A DNA stretch of 45,851 bases from positions 1 through 45,851 of the forward strand of contig NZ_MCGG01000046.1 in the NCBI RefSeq assembly GCF_001746755.1, in the 5' to 3' direction. The notes beneath the pieces are model-generated. The model was not told where the DNA came from. It did no database searches and saw nothing but the letters and a program-made list of their open reading frames with translations. Origin of the DNA: Magnetovibrio blakemorei. Lineage in GTDB: Bacteria > Pseudomonadota > Alphaproteobacteria > Rhodospirillales > Magnetovibrionaceae. Position numbers and translations under genes: made by a program. Below are positions 8,502 to 16,282 of this stretch, one piece after another (position 1 is the first letter of the stretch; the number at the start of each line of letters is the position of its first letter).

Positions 8502-9323
8502 ATGCGTCTTTTGTCATCGATTTTTTTAGCGGCAGCCGTTTTGCTGGGCGGCTTGGTCAGTCCTGATGCCCGCGCCAATGAGTTCATCACCGTGGCCTCA
8601 ACCACATCGACCCAAAACTCTGGCCTATTTGGCTATATCTTGCCCAAATTCACCGCAAAAACCGGCATTGACGTGCATGTGATCGCCGTCGGCACCGGCC
8701 AGGCCATTCGCCAAGCCGAACACGGCGATGCGGACGTTTTGTTTGTGCATCACAGAAAGTCCGAAGATAAATTCGTCAGCGATGGCTGGGGCGTCAAACG
8801 TTACGACGTGATGATGAACGATTTTGTGCTGGTCGGACCCGTAACGGACCCCGCCCATGTCAAATCCGCCAATACGGCTGAAGAAGTCATGACCGCCATC
8901 GCCAAAACGGAGGCCCCGTTCGTATCGCGTGGCGATGACAGCGGCACCCACAAACGCGAAAAAGGCTTATGGGCGGCAGCAGGCATCGACCCCAAAGCCA
9001 GCTCCGGAAAATGGTACAGCGAAGCGGGTGCCGGTATGGGCGCGACCCTCAACATCGCCCAAGGCATGGGCGGCTACGCCATCACCGATCGCGGCACCTG
9101 GATTGCCTTCAAAAACAAAGACGGACTTGAAATCGTGCACCAAGGCAGCCCCAACCTGGCCAATCCTTACGGCGTCATTTTGGTCAGTGCCGAACGTCAT
9201 CCCCACGTCAAAACCGAAGCGGGGCAGAAGTTCATTGACTGGCTCATTTCTCCGGAAGGGCAAAGCGAAATTGCTGCCTTCAAATTGAACGGCGAACAGT
9301 TGTTTTTCCCCACCGCCAAATAA
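8502..9323 (+). CDS. tupA: Tungstate-binding periplasmic protein TupA
   Basis: The 273-residue protein is the periplasmic receptor of the tungstate ABC transporter. A Sec signal peptide spans residues 1-25 with probable cleavage after DARA. The mature N-terminus carries the STTST oxyanion-binding motif (VASTTSTQNSGL), and SRGDDSGTHKREKGLW (~142-157) is the second binding loop of this family. GGGAGAG lies upstream of the ATG. It has its own regulatory region, so it can be expressed separately from tupBC, which lie 1.3 kb upstream on the same strand. Tungstate rather than molybdate specificity is inferred from the TupA-type motifs. Confidence 0.9.
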   Translation: MRLLSSIFLAAAVLLGGLVSPDARANEFITVASTTSTQNSGLFGYILPKFTAKTGIDVHVIAVGTGQAIRQAEHGDADVLFVHHRKSEDKFVSDGWGVKRYDVMMNDFVLVGPVTDPAHVKSANTAEEVMTAIAKTEAPFVSRGDDSGTHKREKGLWAAAGIDPKASSGKWYSEAGAGMGATLNIAQGMGGYAITDRGTWIAFKNKDGLEIVHQGSPNLANPYGVILVSAERHPHVKTEAGQKFIDWLISPEGQSEIAAFKLNGEQLFFPTAK

Positions 9324-9332
9324 GATCCTATG

Positions 9333-9364
9333 TTTTCTGTGGGGGAATATGCCCCCACAGAAAA
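9333..9364. other. Perfect 13-bp stem-loop between tupA and moaA
   Basis: TTTTCTGTGGGGG (9333-9345) pairs perfectly with CCCCCACAGAAAA (9352-9364) around a 6-nt loop. It starts 10 bases after the tupA stop. It has no U-tract after the stem on either strand: the U-rich arm comes first. It could protect the tupA mRNA 3' end, or terminate weakly. Confidence 0.6.
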
Positions 9365-9405
9365 TAGGGACGACACAAACCTGCTAACGCGTTTAGAATG
9401 TGTTC

Positions 9406-9433
9406 AGCGTTGTATCCGTCAAAATACAACGCT
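9406..9433 (+). promoter_or_regulatory. 28-bp dyad before moaA matching the tupA dyad
   Basis: AGCGTTGTAT (9406-9415) and ATACAACGCT (9424-9433) form a perfect 10-bp dyad around 8 nt. The full 28-bp length and the AGCGTT/AACGCT outer arms are the same as in the tupA element at 8440-8467. The element ends 56 nt before the moaA ATG. A shared regulator is inferred. Confidence 0.6.
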
Positions 9434-9489
9434 AGATTTGACAGTCCTCTTTGAGATGCCGACATTTGGGGGCATTTGGGGATCAAACT

Positions 9490-10479
9490 ATGCAAGACAC
9501 ATTCGGTCGTTCCATCACTTACCTGCGCGTTTCGGTGACAGACCGCTGCGATTTTCGCTGTTTTTATTGCATGTCCGAAGACATGACGTTTTTGGATCGC
9601 AAAGATTTGCTGTCGATTGAAGAGTTGGACACGGTGTGTTCCACCTTTATTCGCCGCGGCGTACGCAAAATCCGCTTAACCGGTGGCGAACCCTTGGTGC
9701 GGCGCGGCATCATGGAGCTGATCGCCCGCCTGTCGCGCCATAAAGACAGCGGTCATTTGGACGAAATCACGCTCACCACCAACGGCAGCCAACTGGCCAA
9801 ACACGCCCATGAAATCAAACGGCTGGGCGTGGAGCGCATCAACGTTTCCGTCGACAGCCTGAACGCCGAAAAATTTGCTGAAATCACCCGCCGTGGTGAC
9901 CTCAAACAGGTTCTGGGCGGCCTCAAAGCTGCGCAAGACGCCGGGCTTAAAGTCAAGATCAACACCGTCGCCTTAAAAGCTTACAACAAAGATGAATTGA
10001 GCGATATGGTCGGCTGGTGCGGGGATCAAGGCTTTGATCTGACCTTCATCGAAACCATGCCGTTGGGTGATATTGGCGGGGACCGAACGGAACAGTACTT
10101 GGCGCTATCAGATGTTCGGGCAAACTTGGAAAAAGATTGGACGATGACGCCGTCGACCGCGTCCACCGGCGGCCCATCCAAATATGTAGAGGTCGCCGAG
10201 ACTGGACAAAAAGTGGGTTTCATCACCCCGCTCAGCGAACATTTCTGCGACACCTGCAATCGCATGCGCCTGACCTGCACGGGCACCCTTTATATGTGCC
10301 TGGGCCAAGACAGCGCTGTTGATTTGCGAGAAGCACTGCGCCAGGACGCCACTTTGGGCATGCTCAACGCCGCTATTGATCAGTCCCTGCACTTGAAACC
10401 CAAGGGCCATGAATTTATCATCGAACCCGGCCACGGCGGCCCCGCATTAAAGCGCCATATGAACGTCACGGGTGGATAA
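9490..10479 (+). CDS. moaA: GTP 3',8-cyclase MoaA (molybdopterin step 1)
   Basis: The 329-residue radical SAM enzyme converts GTP to the precursor of cyclic pyranopterin monophosphate for molybdenum or tungsten cofactor synthesis. The N-terminal 4Fe-4S motif CxxxCxxC is in [11 protein letters not shown], and the C-terminal cluster ligands are in [11 protein letters not shown] plus a later Cys. The protein ends in the conserved GlyGly. I chose the ATG at 9490 because the family starts shortly before [15 protein letters not shown]; a tandem CATTTGGGG repeat at 9460-9480 supplies G-rich, SD-like sequence upstream. No other moa genes lie in the window. Confidence 0.95.
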   Translation: MQDTFGRSITYLRVSVTDRCDFRCFYCMSEDMTFLDRKDLLSIEELDTVCSTFIRRGVRKIRLTGGEPLVRRGIMELIARLSRHKDSGHLDEITLTTNGSQLAKHAHEIKRLGVERINVSVDSLNAEKFAEITRRGDLKQVLGGLKAAQDAGLKVKINTVALKAYNKDELSDMVGWCGDQGFDLTFIETMPLGDIGGDRTEQYLALSDVRANLEKDWTMTPSTASTGGPSKYVEVAETGQKVGFITPLSEHFCDTCNRMRLTCTGTLYMCLGQDSAVDLREALRQDATLGMLNAAIDQSLHLKPKGHEFIIEPGHGGPALKRHMNVTGG

Positions 10480-10564
10480 CGCCCCTCAATTTTGACGGGT
10501 AAACATTCTTTCAAGTTTGCTTTATACTCCAGCAAACAGACATTCAGGGCAGGAACGCCGCTCC

Positions 10565-11332
10565 ATGAAATTCAATTCCGTCGCCTTCGTCGCGGCGCGT
10601 CAAAAACAAGCCCAGGACGCGCTTAAAGCATTGAAGCAACTCTACCCGAGCGTCCCGCCATCCAAGGCCGACGTGATCGTGGTGTTGGGCGGCGATGGCT
10701 TTATGTTGCGCACGCTGCACAAATACCTGCACCGCAACGTGCCGATTTACGGCATGAACCGGGGTTCGGTCGGCTTTATGATGAACACCTATCGGGAAGG
10801 CGGGCTGATGCGACGGTTGCAACGCGCCCAGCCCATTGCGTTGCATCCGCTGCGCATGATCGCGACCGACGAATTTGGCAAAAAGCATCAAGCCTTGGCG
10901 TTTAACGAGGTTTCATTGCTGCGCTATCGCCGCCTTGCGGCCAAATTGCGCATCAAAGTGGACGGCAAGGTCCGCCTGGAAGAAATGATCTGCGACGGTG
11001 CGCTGGTTTCGACACCGGCGGGCAGCACGGCTTACAATCTTTCCGCTCACGGCCCGATCATTCCGTTGGGCGCTGAGATTTTGGCCCTCACCCCCATCAG
11101 CGCCTTTCGCCCTCGGCAATGGCGCGGCGCGCTATTGCCCGCCCAGGCCCATGTGAGTTTTGATGTGCTCGACGCCAAGTTGCGCCCGGTGAACGCGGTG
11201 GCCGACGATGTTGCAGTGCGCAATGTGCGTCAAGTGGACGTAGTCGAAGACCGTTCCGTCGCGTCCGTCTTGCTGTTTGACCCCGAACACAATTTAGAAG
11301 AACGGATATTGCGCGAACAGTTTTTGGTGTAA
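10565..11332 (+). CDS. nadK: NAD kinase
   Basis: The 255-residue cytoplasmic enzyme phosphorylates NAD to NADP. The catalytic GGDG motif is at about residues 39-42 ([12 protein letters not shown]), and the NAD-binding motif is in [21 protein letters not shown] chose the ATG at 10565 (MKFNSVAF), with AGGA upstream, because family members begin a few residues before this point; an in-frame ATG further upstream would add 16 residues. The gene is convergent with pyrD, with only 12 bases between the stops. The length fits the short alphaproteobacterial form. Confidence 0.93.
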   Translation: MKFNSVAFVAARQKQAQDALKALKQLYPSVPPSKADVIVVLGGDGFMLRTLHKYLHRNVPIYGMNRGSVGFMMNTYREGGLMRRLQRAQPIALHPLRMIATDEFGKKHQALAFNEVSLLRYRRLAAKLRIKVDGKVRLEEMICDGALVSTPAGSTAYNLSAHGPIIPLGAEILALTPISAFRPRQWRGALLPAQAHVSFDVLDAKLRPVNAVADDVAVRNVRQVDVVEDRSVASVLLFDPEHNLEERILREQFLV

Positions 11333-11344
11333 GACCAGTTTTCT

Positions 11345-12412
11345 TTAGGCGCCGTGTTGTCCCACAGCGTGCAGGACCGACGCAAAACCATCGGCTTTCA
11401 AAATTTCCGCCAGTTCCCGGTTGACCCGCGCCGCCAGGGCGGGGCCTTGGTAAACCATGGCGGAATAGAGCTCGACCAAAGAGGCTCCGGCGAGAATTTT
11501 TTTGTACGCGCCCAAACCGTCTTCGATGCCACCAACACCGATCAAAACCATTTTACCCTTGGTCTCGGCGTACATTTCCCCCAAAACGCGGGTGGACGCC
11601 TCAAACAACGGACGGCCGCTTAAGCCGCCGCTTTCGCCCTTGTGCACACTGCTCAGAGTATCGGGGCGGGCCAGGGTGGTGTTGGTGACGATCAAGCCAT
11701 CCACACCGACATCCAGGCTCACGTGCGCGATATCGGCTTTGTCCTCATCGGTTAAGTCGGGGGCAATTTTCAACACCAAGGGCGGTGTGCGCCCGCCTTG
11801 GGTGGCTTGGCTCAAGGCCGCCTTGGTGCGCACCAGCAAGTCGCGCAACGGTTCCGGTCCTTGAAGCGCGCGCAGCCCCGGCGTGTTGGGGCTGGACACG
11901 TTGACCACCAAAAAGTCCGCCAAGGGGCCAAAGGTGCGGGCACCAATTTCATAATCGGCTGCGGCATCTTCGGTGTCTTTGTTTTTACCCAAATTGACGC
12001 CCACGATGCCCCGTTTGCGGTTCCTGTTTTTGAAGCGCCGGGCAGAGGCGTCATGACCTTCGGAATTGAACCCCATGCGATTGATCACGCCGCCATCGCT
12101 TTCCAGACGGAACAAGCGCGGTTTGGCATTCCCCGGTTGCGGACGCGGCGTGATCGATCCCACTTCCACAAAGCCAAAACCTTGGGACAGCATCTGATCA
12201 TAAACGCGGGCATCTTTATCAAAACCGGCGGCCAAGCCCAGCGGGTTGGGAAATTCCATATCCCACAAGCGCACCCGTAAAACATCGTCATCCACCTTTG
12301 GCGGCACCGGCACCAGTCCCATTTCCAGGGCGCACACAGCGAGGCCATGAGCCCGTTCCGGGCTCAAATGGCGAATGAATGGCCAAGCAAGTTGGTATGC
12401 ATCGAAGGACAT
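11345..12412 (-). CDS. pyrD: Dihydroorotate dehydrogenase (quinone), class 2
   Basis: The 355-residue enzyme oxidises dihydroorotate to orotate with quinone as acceptor, at the inner face of the membrane. An N-terminal amphipathic segment (~1-40), LGLAAGFDKDARVYD, and the active-site VNVSSPNTPGLR with a catalytic Ser mark class 2. FMN phosphate-binding GVGGIEDGLGAYKKI is near residue 300. GAGAG lies 8 nt before the ATG. The gene stands alone; pyrC is 14 kb away on the same strand. Confidence 0.95.
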   Translation of the reverse strand: MSFDAYQLAWPFIRHLSPERAHGLAVCALEMGLVPVPPKVDDDVLRVRLWDMEFPNPLGLAAGFDKDARVYDQMLSQGFGFVEVGSITPRPQPGNAKPRLFRLESDGGVINRMGFNSEGHDASARRFKNRNRKRGIVGVNLGKNKDTEDAAADYEIGARTFGPLADFLVVNVSSPNTPGLRALQGPEPLRDLLVRTKAALSQATQGGRTPPLVLKIAPDLTDEDKADIAHVSLDVGVDGLIVTNTTLARPDTLSSVHKGESGGLSGRPLFEASTRVLGEMYAETKGKMVLIGVGGIEDGLGAYKKILAGASLVELYSAMVYQGPALAARVNRELAEILKADGFASVLHAVGQHGA

Positions 12413-12597
12413 GATGTATCTCTCATGACGTTTCTTGAGCGTATTGCGTTCTGGTTTTAAGCGGATTCCAACGGAGACACAAACGCTAACGGTGGCTTTA
12501 ACCCAATTGGAGGATGGGGAAAGAAAAAAATTGAATGCATCTCATTTTCCATTGCAATCGAATTTTGTCAGCCCAATCTATTAGTGAGAGAAAACTT

Positions 12598-12690
12598 AGG
12601 TTGGTCAGGCGCAGTCTCTCGCGTCCCCCCCCTCTGCCCTGGTCAACCTGGAAAGCCCCACCGCCGCAAAGCGTGGGGCTTTCCCAATTT
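12598..12690 (+). ncRNA. Candidate small RNA: C-rich hairpin plus terminator
   Basis: This lies in the 346-bp gap between pyrD and the amidohydrolase (12413-12758), which has no gene. A hairpin is formed by AGGTTG (12598-12603) with CAACCT (12644-12649) and CAGG (12606-12609) with CCTG (12638-12641). Its loop contains UCUCUCGCG and eight C residues (12625-12632). It is followed at once by a strong terminator hairpin. Such C-rich loops occur in alphaproteobacterial sRNAs that bind Shine-Dalgarno sequences. I recognise no known family. Transcription from the plus strand is inferred from the terminator layout only. Confidence 0.4.
12650..12684. terminator. Intrinsic terminator
   Basis: GGAAAGCCCCA (12650-12660) pairs perfectly with TGGGGCTTTCC (12674-12684), followed by CAATTTTAA on the plus strand. 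It can act in either direction: for the minus-strand amidohydrolase gene ending at 12759, or for a plus-strand small RNA. Confidence 0.7.
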
Positions 12691-12758
12691 TAAGGCACAA
12701 TTTCAAGGCCCAATTTCACGGATGAGCTCTCTTTTGAGCAACCGAGCAGCATAATTCT

Positions 12759-13928
12759 CTACAGGGACAGTTGACCTTCAACCAGCTTCACCCAATAGCT
12801 GGCCCCGACGCCCAATGCGGCATCGTTGAAGTCATATTGAGGATTGTGCAACAGGCAGCCGCCGGCACCTGGGCCATTTCCCATCCACACGTAACATCCT
12901 GGGCGCACGCTCAGCATATAGGCGAAGTCCTCCGCCCCCATGCTGGGCGCCGGGTGATGGTTGACGTTGACGTTGCCCACCACCTGCGCCGCCGCCATGG
13001 CGGCCAGGCCGGATTCCGTATCGGAATTGATGGTGGCTGGATAACTGTCATAGCGGTTGATCACGAAGCGGGCACCAAACCCTTGGCATATCCCCGTCCC
13101 CAATTCTTCCATACGCGCCCAAACACGGGCCCTGACGCCTTCGTCAAACGTCCGCACTGCACCCTTCAAATAGACCGTATCTGGAATAACGTTAAAGGCA
13201 TGGCCGGCGTTGACTTGCGTGACGGAAATGACGGCAGCGTCTTGGGGATCAATGGTGCGGCTGACAATGCTTTGCCAAGCGGTGATGACTTGGGCTGCCA
13301 CGACCACGGGATCGACGCCCAGATGGGGCATGCCGCCGTGGGCGCCAAGACCGATAATTTCAGCTTCAAAGGAATCAAAGGCCGCCATGATCGGCCCAGC
13401 CTTAACGGCGAAAGTCCCTACCTCCATGCCCGGCCAATTGTGCAGACCGTATACGGCATCGACGGGGAATTTTTCAAACAAGCCTTCATCGACCATAACC
13501 CGCGCGCCGCCTTCGCCTTCTTCGGCGGGCTGAAAAATAAACACGACGGTGCCCGTAAAGGGCTTGTTTTGCGCCAGGTATTTCGCCGCGCCCAACAACA
13601 TGGCGGTGTGCCCATCATGTCCGCAAGCATGCATTTTGCCCGCATGGGTGGACGCATATGCAAGTCCCGTTTGCTCGTTGATAAACAACGCATCCATATC
13701 GGCGCGCAAACCAATAGACGGACCTTCGCCATTTCTGAGCACGCCCACCACGCCCGTCTTGGCCAATCCGGTGTGCACTTCCAAGCCGAAACTGGTGAGC
13801 AGATCGGCAACGATGGCGGCGGTTCGGGTTTCTTCGAAAGCCGTTTCCGGATGCGCATGGAGATCGCGCCGCCAAGCGGTCATGTCGTTAACCAAATCGT
13901 CAATTCCGGGGACGAGATCCAGAGGCAT
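12759..13928 (-). CDS. M20 family metallo-amidohydrolase (hippurate hydrolase-like)
   Basis: The 389-residue cytoplasmic enzyme belongs to the M20D group, which hydrolyses N-acyl amino acids or related amides. Metal-binding motifs are ACGHDGHTAMLLGA (~102-115), EEGEGGARVM with the catalytic Glu, and the C-terminal HHPAPSMGAEDFAYML. The head DLHAHPETAFEE is typical. AGGAG lies 6 nt before the ATG. The upstream minus-strand gene ends 62 nt away, so the two may be co-transcribed. Substrate cannot be told from sequence. Confidence 0.92.
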   Translation of the reverse strand: MPLDLVPGIDDLVNDMTAWRRDLHAHPETAFEETRTAAIVADLLTSFGLEVHTGLAKTGVVGVLRNGEGPSIGLRADMDALFINEQTGLAYASTHAGKMHACGHDGHTAMLLGAAKYLAQNKPFTGTVVFIFQPAEEGEGGARVMVDEGLFEKFPVDAVYGLHNWPGMEVGTFAVKAGPIMAAFDSFEAEIIGLGAHGGMPHLGVDPVVVAAQVITAWQSIVSRTIDPQDAAVISVTQVNAGHAFNVIPDTVYLKGAVRTFDEGVRARVWARMEELGTGICQGFGARFVINRYDSYPATINSDTESGLAAMAAAQVVGNVNVNHHPAPSMGAEDFAYMLSVRPGCYVWMGNGPGAGGCLLHNPQYDFNDAALGVGASYWVKLVEGQLSL

Positions 13929-13990
13929 TCGCCGCTCCTACGTGCTAAAGAGAGATGTTCGTGAGGATGATAACCCAGCGCAGCAAAACA

Positions 13991-14452
13991 TCAATGCGCG
14001 TAAGCGATTTCTTTACACGCTTTCATAAACGACCGCTTGGTGATGTGTTCGCACAACTGAGGATCGGGGCACTGCTCATGGATATAGGCGTATAAATCCG
14101 CCGATTGCTCGACCAATTCTTCCATATGCCAAGGAAAATGCGCAAAGGCATCCCGCGCGGTCCGGATGGTGTCATAGAGCCCTTGCTCAACCTCATCCAT
14201 CGCCCGACCTTCGGTCACCAATTGCCCCACCAGTTCGCCAATCGCCAAAAGGGCCGATTTGGTCCAGCAATCGCGCGAAACCTGGGCATTGCACTGTTCC
14301 AACGCAGCCTCATCCTCATCACTCAAGGAAAAGAGAATATCGAATTTATCGCGCGTGCCGCTCGCATATAGCCCGTATACGCGCACCAAGATGGGGTAAA
14401 GGTGCACGCTTGAACATTTCACGGAACCGGGACACTCGTCACACGAACGCAT
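13991..14452 (-). CDS. Cys-rich hypothetical protein
   Basis: I do not recognise this 153-residue protein. It begins MRSCDECPGSVKCSSVH, a cluster of Cys that could bind a metal or form disulfides, and has further Cys near residues 54, 61, 128, 134 and 145. It is otherwise helical and acidic, with no signal peptide or membrane segment. I chose the ATG at 14452 because GAGGAG lies 9 nt upstream; the GTG at 14473 would put that SD inside the gene. It lies 62 nt upstream of the amidohydrolase gene on the same strand. Confidence 0.7.
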   Translation of the reverse strand: MRSCDECPGSVKCSSVHLYPILVRVYGLYASGTRDKFDILFSLSDEDEAALEQCNAQVSRDCWTKSALLAIGELVGQLVTEGRAMDEVEQGLYDTIRTARDAFAHFPWHMEELVEQSADLYAYIHEQCPDPQLCEHITKRSFMKACKEIAYAH

Positions 14453-14555
14453 GTCAGGACACTCCTCAATCACATTTTGTTTTCACAACATGGGGATTGA
14501 CGGCCCGGCGTTCAAGCTTTGCCTTCCCCCACACCCGGGTGCCCCACAGACACAA

Positions 14556-14590
14556 AAAGGCCGCTCAAGCGCAAGACTTGAGCGGCCTTT
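14556..14590 (-). terminator. Terminator of the H1-like gene
   Basis: AAAGGCCGCTCAAG (14556-14569) pairs perfectly with CTTGAGCGGCCTTT (14577-14590) around a 7-nt loop. On the minus strand the stem is followed by a U-tract (CCTTTTTGTG). It lies 16 nt past the stop codon at 14607. Confidence 0.9.
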
Positions 14591-14606
14591 GAGAAACGAA
14601 ATGCAC

Positions 14607-15227
14607 TTAAGCTGTAGCAGGTGCTTTTTTAGCAGGAGCCCTTTTCGCAGGCGCTCTTTTCGCCGGTGCTTTCTTGGCCGGAGCCTTTTTAGCAGGCGCT
14701 TTTGCTGCTGGTGCTTTGGCGGCAGGTGCTTTGGCAGCCGGAGCTTTCTTCACTGCGGGCTTTTTAGCTGCAGGTTTTTTAGCCGCTGGCTTCTTAGCTG
14801 TGGTTTTTTTAGCTGCAGGCTTCTTAGCAACTGGCTTTTTGGCGACGGCCGCTTTCGCGGGGGCCTTTTTTACCGGAGCTTTCTTAGCAGGAGCTTTTTT
14901 AGCGGGAGCAGCTTTGGCAGCGGGCTTCTTAGCCGGTGCTTTTTTGGCCGGGGCTTTTTTGGCAGGTGCCTTTTTAGCCGCAGGTTTTTTCGCAACAGGT
15001 TTTTTAGCCGGTGCTTTTTTGACAGCGGGGGCTGCGTCTGCAGCGGCGATCACAGCCTTTGCAGCTTCAATAACCGCAGCCGCCGTGGCTGCGCCGACCC
15101 CCGGATAAGTCGCAAGCTTCGCAGGCGTCATTTTTGCGATAGCGCGGACGGTGACACGTTTTTCTTTTAATGCAGCTGCCGTCGCGGGTCCGATGCCCTT
15201 AACGTCAGTAAGTACTGGGTTAGCCAT
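14607..15227 (-). CDS. Histone H1-like protein: helix-hairpin-helix head and Lys/Ala/Pro tail
   Basis: The 206-residue basic protein is probably a nucleoid or DNA-binding factor. Residues ~5-60 hold a helix-hairpin-helix domain ([15 protein letters not shown] and [17 protein letters not shown]). Residues ~68-206 are repeats of AKKAPAKK and AAKKPA like eukaryotic H1, AlgP and HctB-type tails. I chose the ATG at 15227 with GGGGAG upstream, giving [12 protein letters not shown] dyad GAAGCG (15264-15269) / CGCTTC (15283-15288) lies just upstream and may be regulatory. Lysine codon use is normal for the region. Role in chromosome compaction is inferred. Confidence 0.85.
   Translation of the reverse strand: MANPVLTDVKGIGPATAAALKEKRVTVRAIAKMTPAKLATYPGVGAATAAAVIEAAKAVIAAADAAPAVKKAPAKKPVAKKPAAKKAPAKKAPAKKAPAKKPAAKAAPAKKAPAKKAPVKKAPAKAAVAKKPVAKKPAAKKTTAKKPAAKKPAAKKPAVKKAPAAKAPAAKAPAAKAPAKKAPAKKAPAKRAPAKRAPAKKAPATA
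14610..15026 (-). repeat. Lys/Ala/Pro coding repeat tract
   Basis: About 139 codons built from degenerate units of GCT/GCG-AAG-AAA-(CCT)-GCT encode the H1-like tail. The units are similar at DNA level (GCxTTTTTxGCxGG on the plus strand), so unequal recombination could change the tail length in frame. Confidence 0.85.
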
Positions 15228-15892
15228 GTTGAGTTTACTCCCCTGGTTCCGTTCGATCCCCACGAAGCGTCACAACATGCGTCGCTTCTGTACAATGATA
15301 CAACTTTCTCACACATAACAATGCAGTGATGTGCAACACAGCAAACTATATCCCAAATGTTTATGATTGGTGAAGAGTAAAACGTGAGCACAACACACGT
15401 TGATATCACCAACGCAATGACGATGCAGATCATTGCCCAAATCTCACCCCATCAAAATGACATCGTGATGCCTGAACACCCATTGAAACGTTTGTATCTT
15501 TGCTTGTGCAAAATGCATTGGACATGGACGGCGTTTACAGCTGCGCCAATGTTTCAGGGAACGTGCTTTGTCGGTGTGGCAGAGGGAACGATGCACGCAT
15601 CGTTCTCAAAGCCAACATCGCATCGTGAGACATCAATACTTTGCGCTCGAGACACATGAGCATTGGGAAAAACAAAATCCTCAGAAACATTAAAATAAGC
15701 AAATGAAAACAACATGCTAAAGCAGTCATTCAGAACCAACCTGAACCGTCATTCGTCCCAAAACAACAACCTGAAGAACCGATGCAAACCTATTCACACG
15801 ACATCCACGCAGCGACGAATTGAAGATAATTTCTGAGTTAAAAACAACTTCATCAAACTTGTTTTTAAAGACTGTTTCAAAAACAAAAATGA
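15228..15892. other. Gene-poor 665-bp region
   Basis: No gene is recognised on either strand. The one plus-strand frame of note, 15384-15659, starts with GTG after GAAGAG and is unlike any protein I know. The gap is AT-rich compared with its neighbours. It contains a near-perfect palindrome, GAACGATGC-AC-GCATCGTTC (15586-15605). Confidence 0.5.
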
Positions 15893-16282
15893 TTAGACCG
15901 ACAGGTCCGGCGGCGCATCTAAAGTCAATTTTAAAGGTTCTTTGTCGTGCGTCATTTCCGCATGCGTCATCATCTTCGCCATCAAGGACATGGACGTATC
16001 GATGGTCCAGCGAATTTGTTTTTCACCATTCATATTTTTTTGCGAGATCACCTCTGGAAGGATGTGTTGTTGCAAAAAACCAGCGACGCCTGCCAACGCA
16101 CGCGCACCAAGACGGATTCGATTCGCCTCAAGTTGAAACGTCTCCCCCTCATCAATTTGATCGGCGATGGAATGCAGAACGTTCATCATCTGATCGATGT
16201 CGTCATTTTCGCGGTGCGTTTTTGCGGCGACAAAACGCAATTGCGCGGTGAAGAAAGAATAGGCGTTCATGGTCTCGATCAC
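15893..16282 (-). CDS. Hypothetical protein, coupled to upstream membrane-protein gene
   Basis: This 129-residue product is not recognised. It is mostly helical, with Met- and His-rich stretches (SLMAKMMTHAEMTH near the C-terminus), and has no signal peptide or membrane segment. GTG at 16280-16282 overlaps the TGA of the upstream gene (GTGA), so translation is probably coupled; an ATG at 16270 (MNAYSFF) is the alternative start. The overlap suggests it works with the upstream membrane protein, but nothing shows how. Confidence 0.65.
   Translation of the reverse strand: MIETMNAYSFFTAQLRFVAAKTHRENDDIDQMMNVLHSIADQIDEGETFQLEANRIRLGARALAGVAGFLQQHILPEVISQKNMNGEKQIRWTIDTSMSLMAKMMTHAEMTHDKEPLKLTLDAPPDLSV

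Noticed and set aside
12771-13964. 397-codon plus-strand frame opposite the M20 amidohydrolase
   Set aside because: The minus strand encodes a clear M20 enzyme with all motifs; the plus-strand frame is a shadow of high-GC codon use.
14674-15108. Long open plus-strand frames opposite the H1-like gene
   Set aside because: They are the antisense reading of the Lys/Ala/Pro repeats and give only Ala/Gly/Phe-rich or Ser/Arg/Phe-rich low-complexity protein.
15384-15659. 91-codon plus-strand frame starting with GTG
   Set aside because: It has a weak SD and a start without family support, contains a palindrome, and its codon use is less GC-rich at third positions than neighbours. I leave it unannotated but cannot exclude it.
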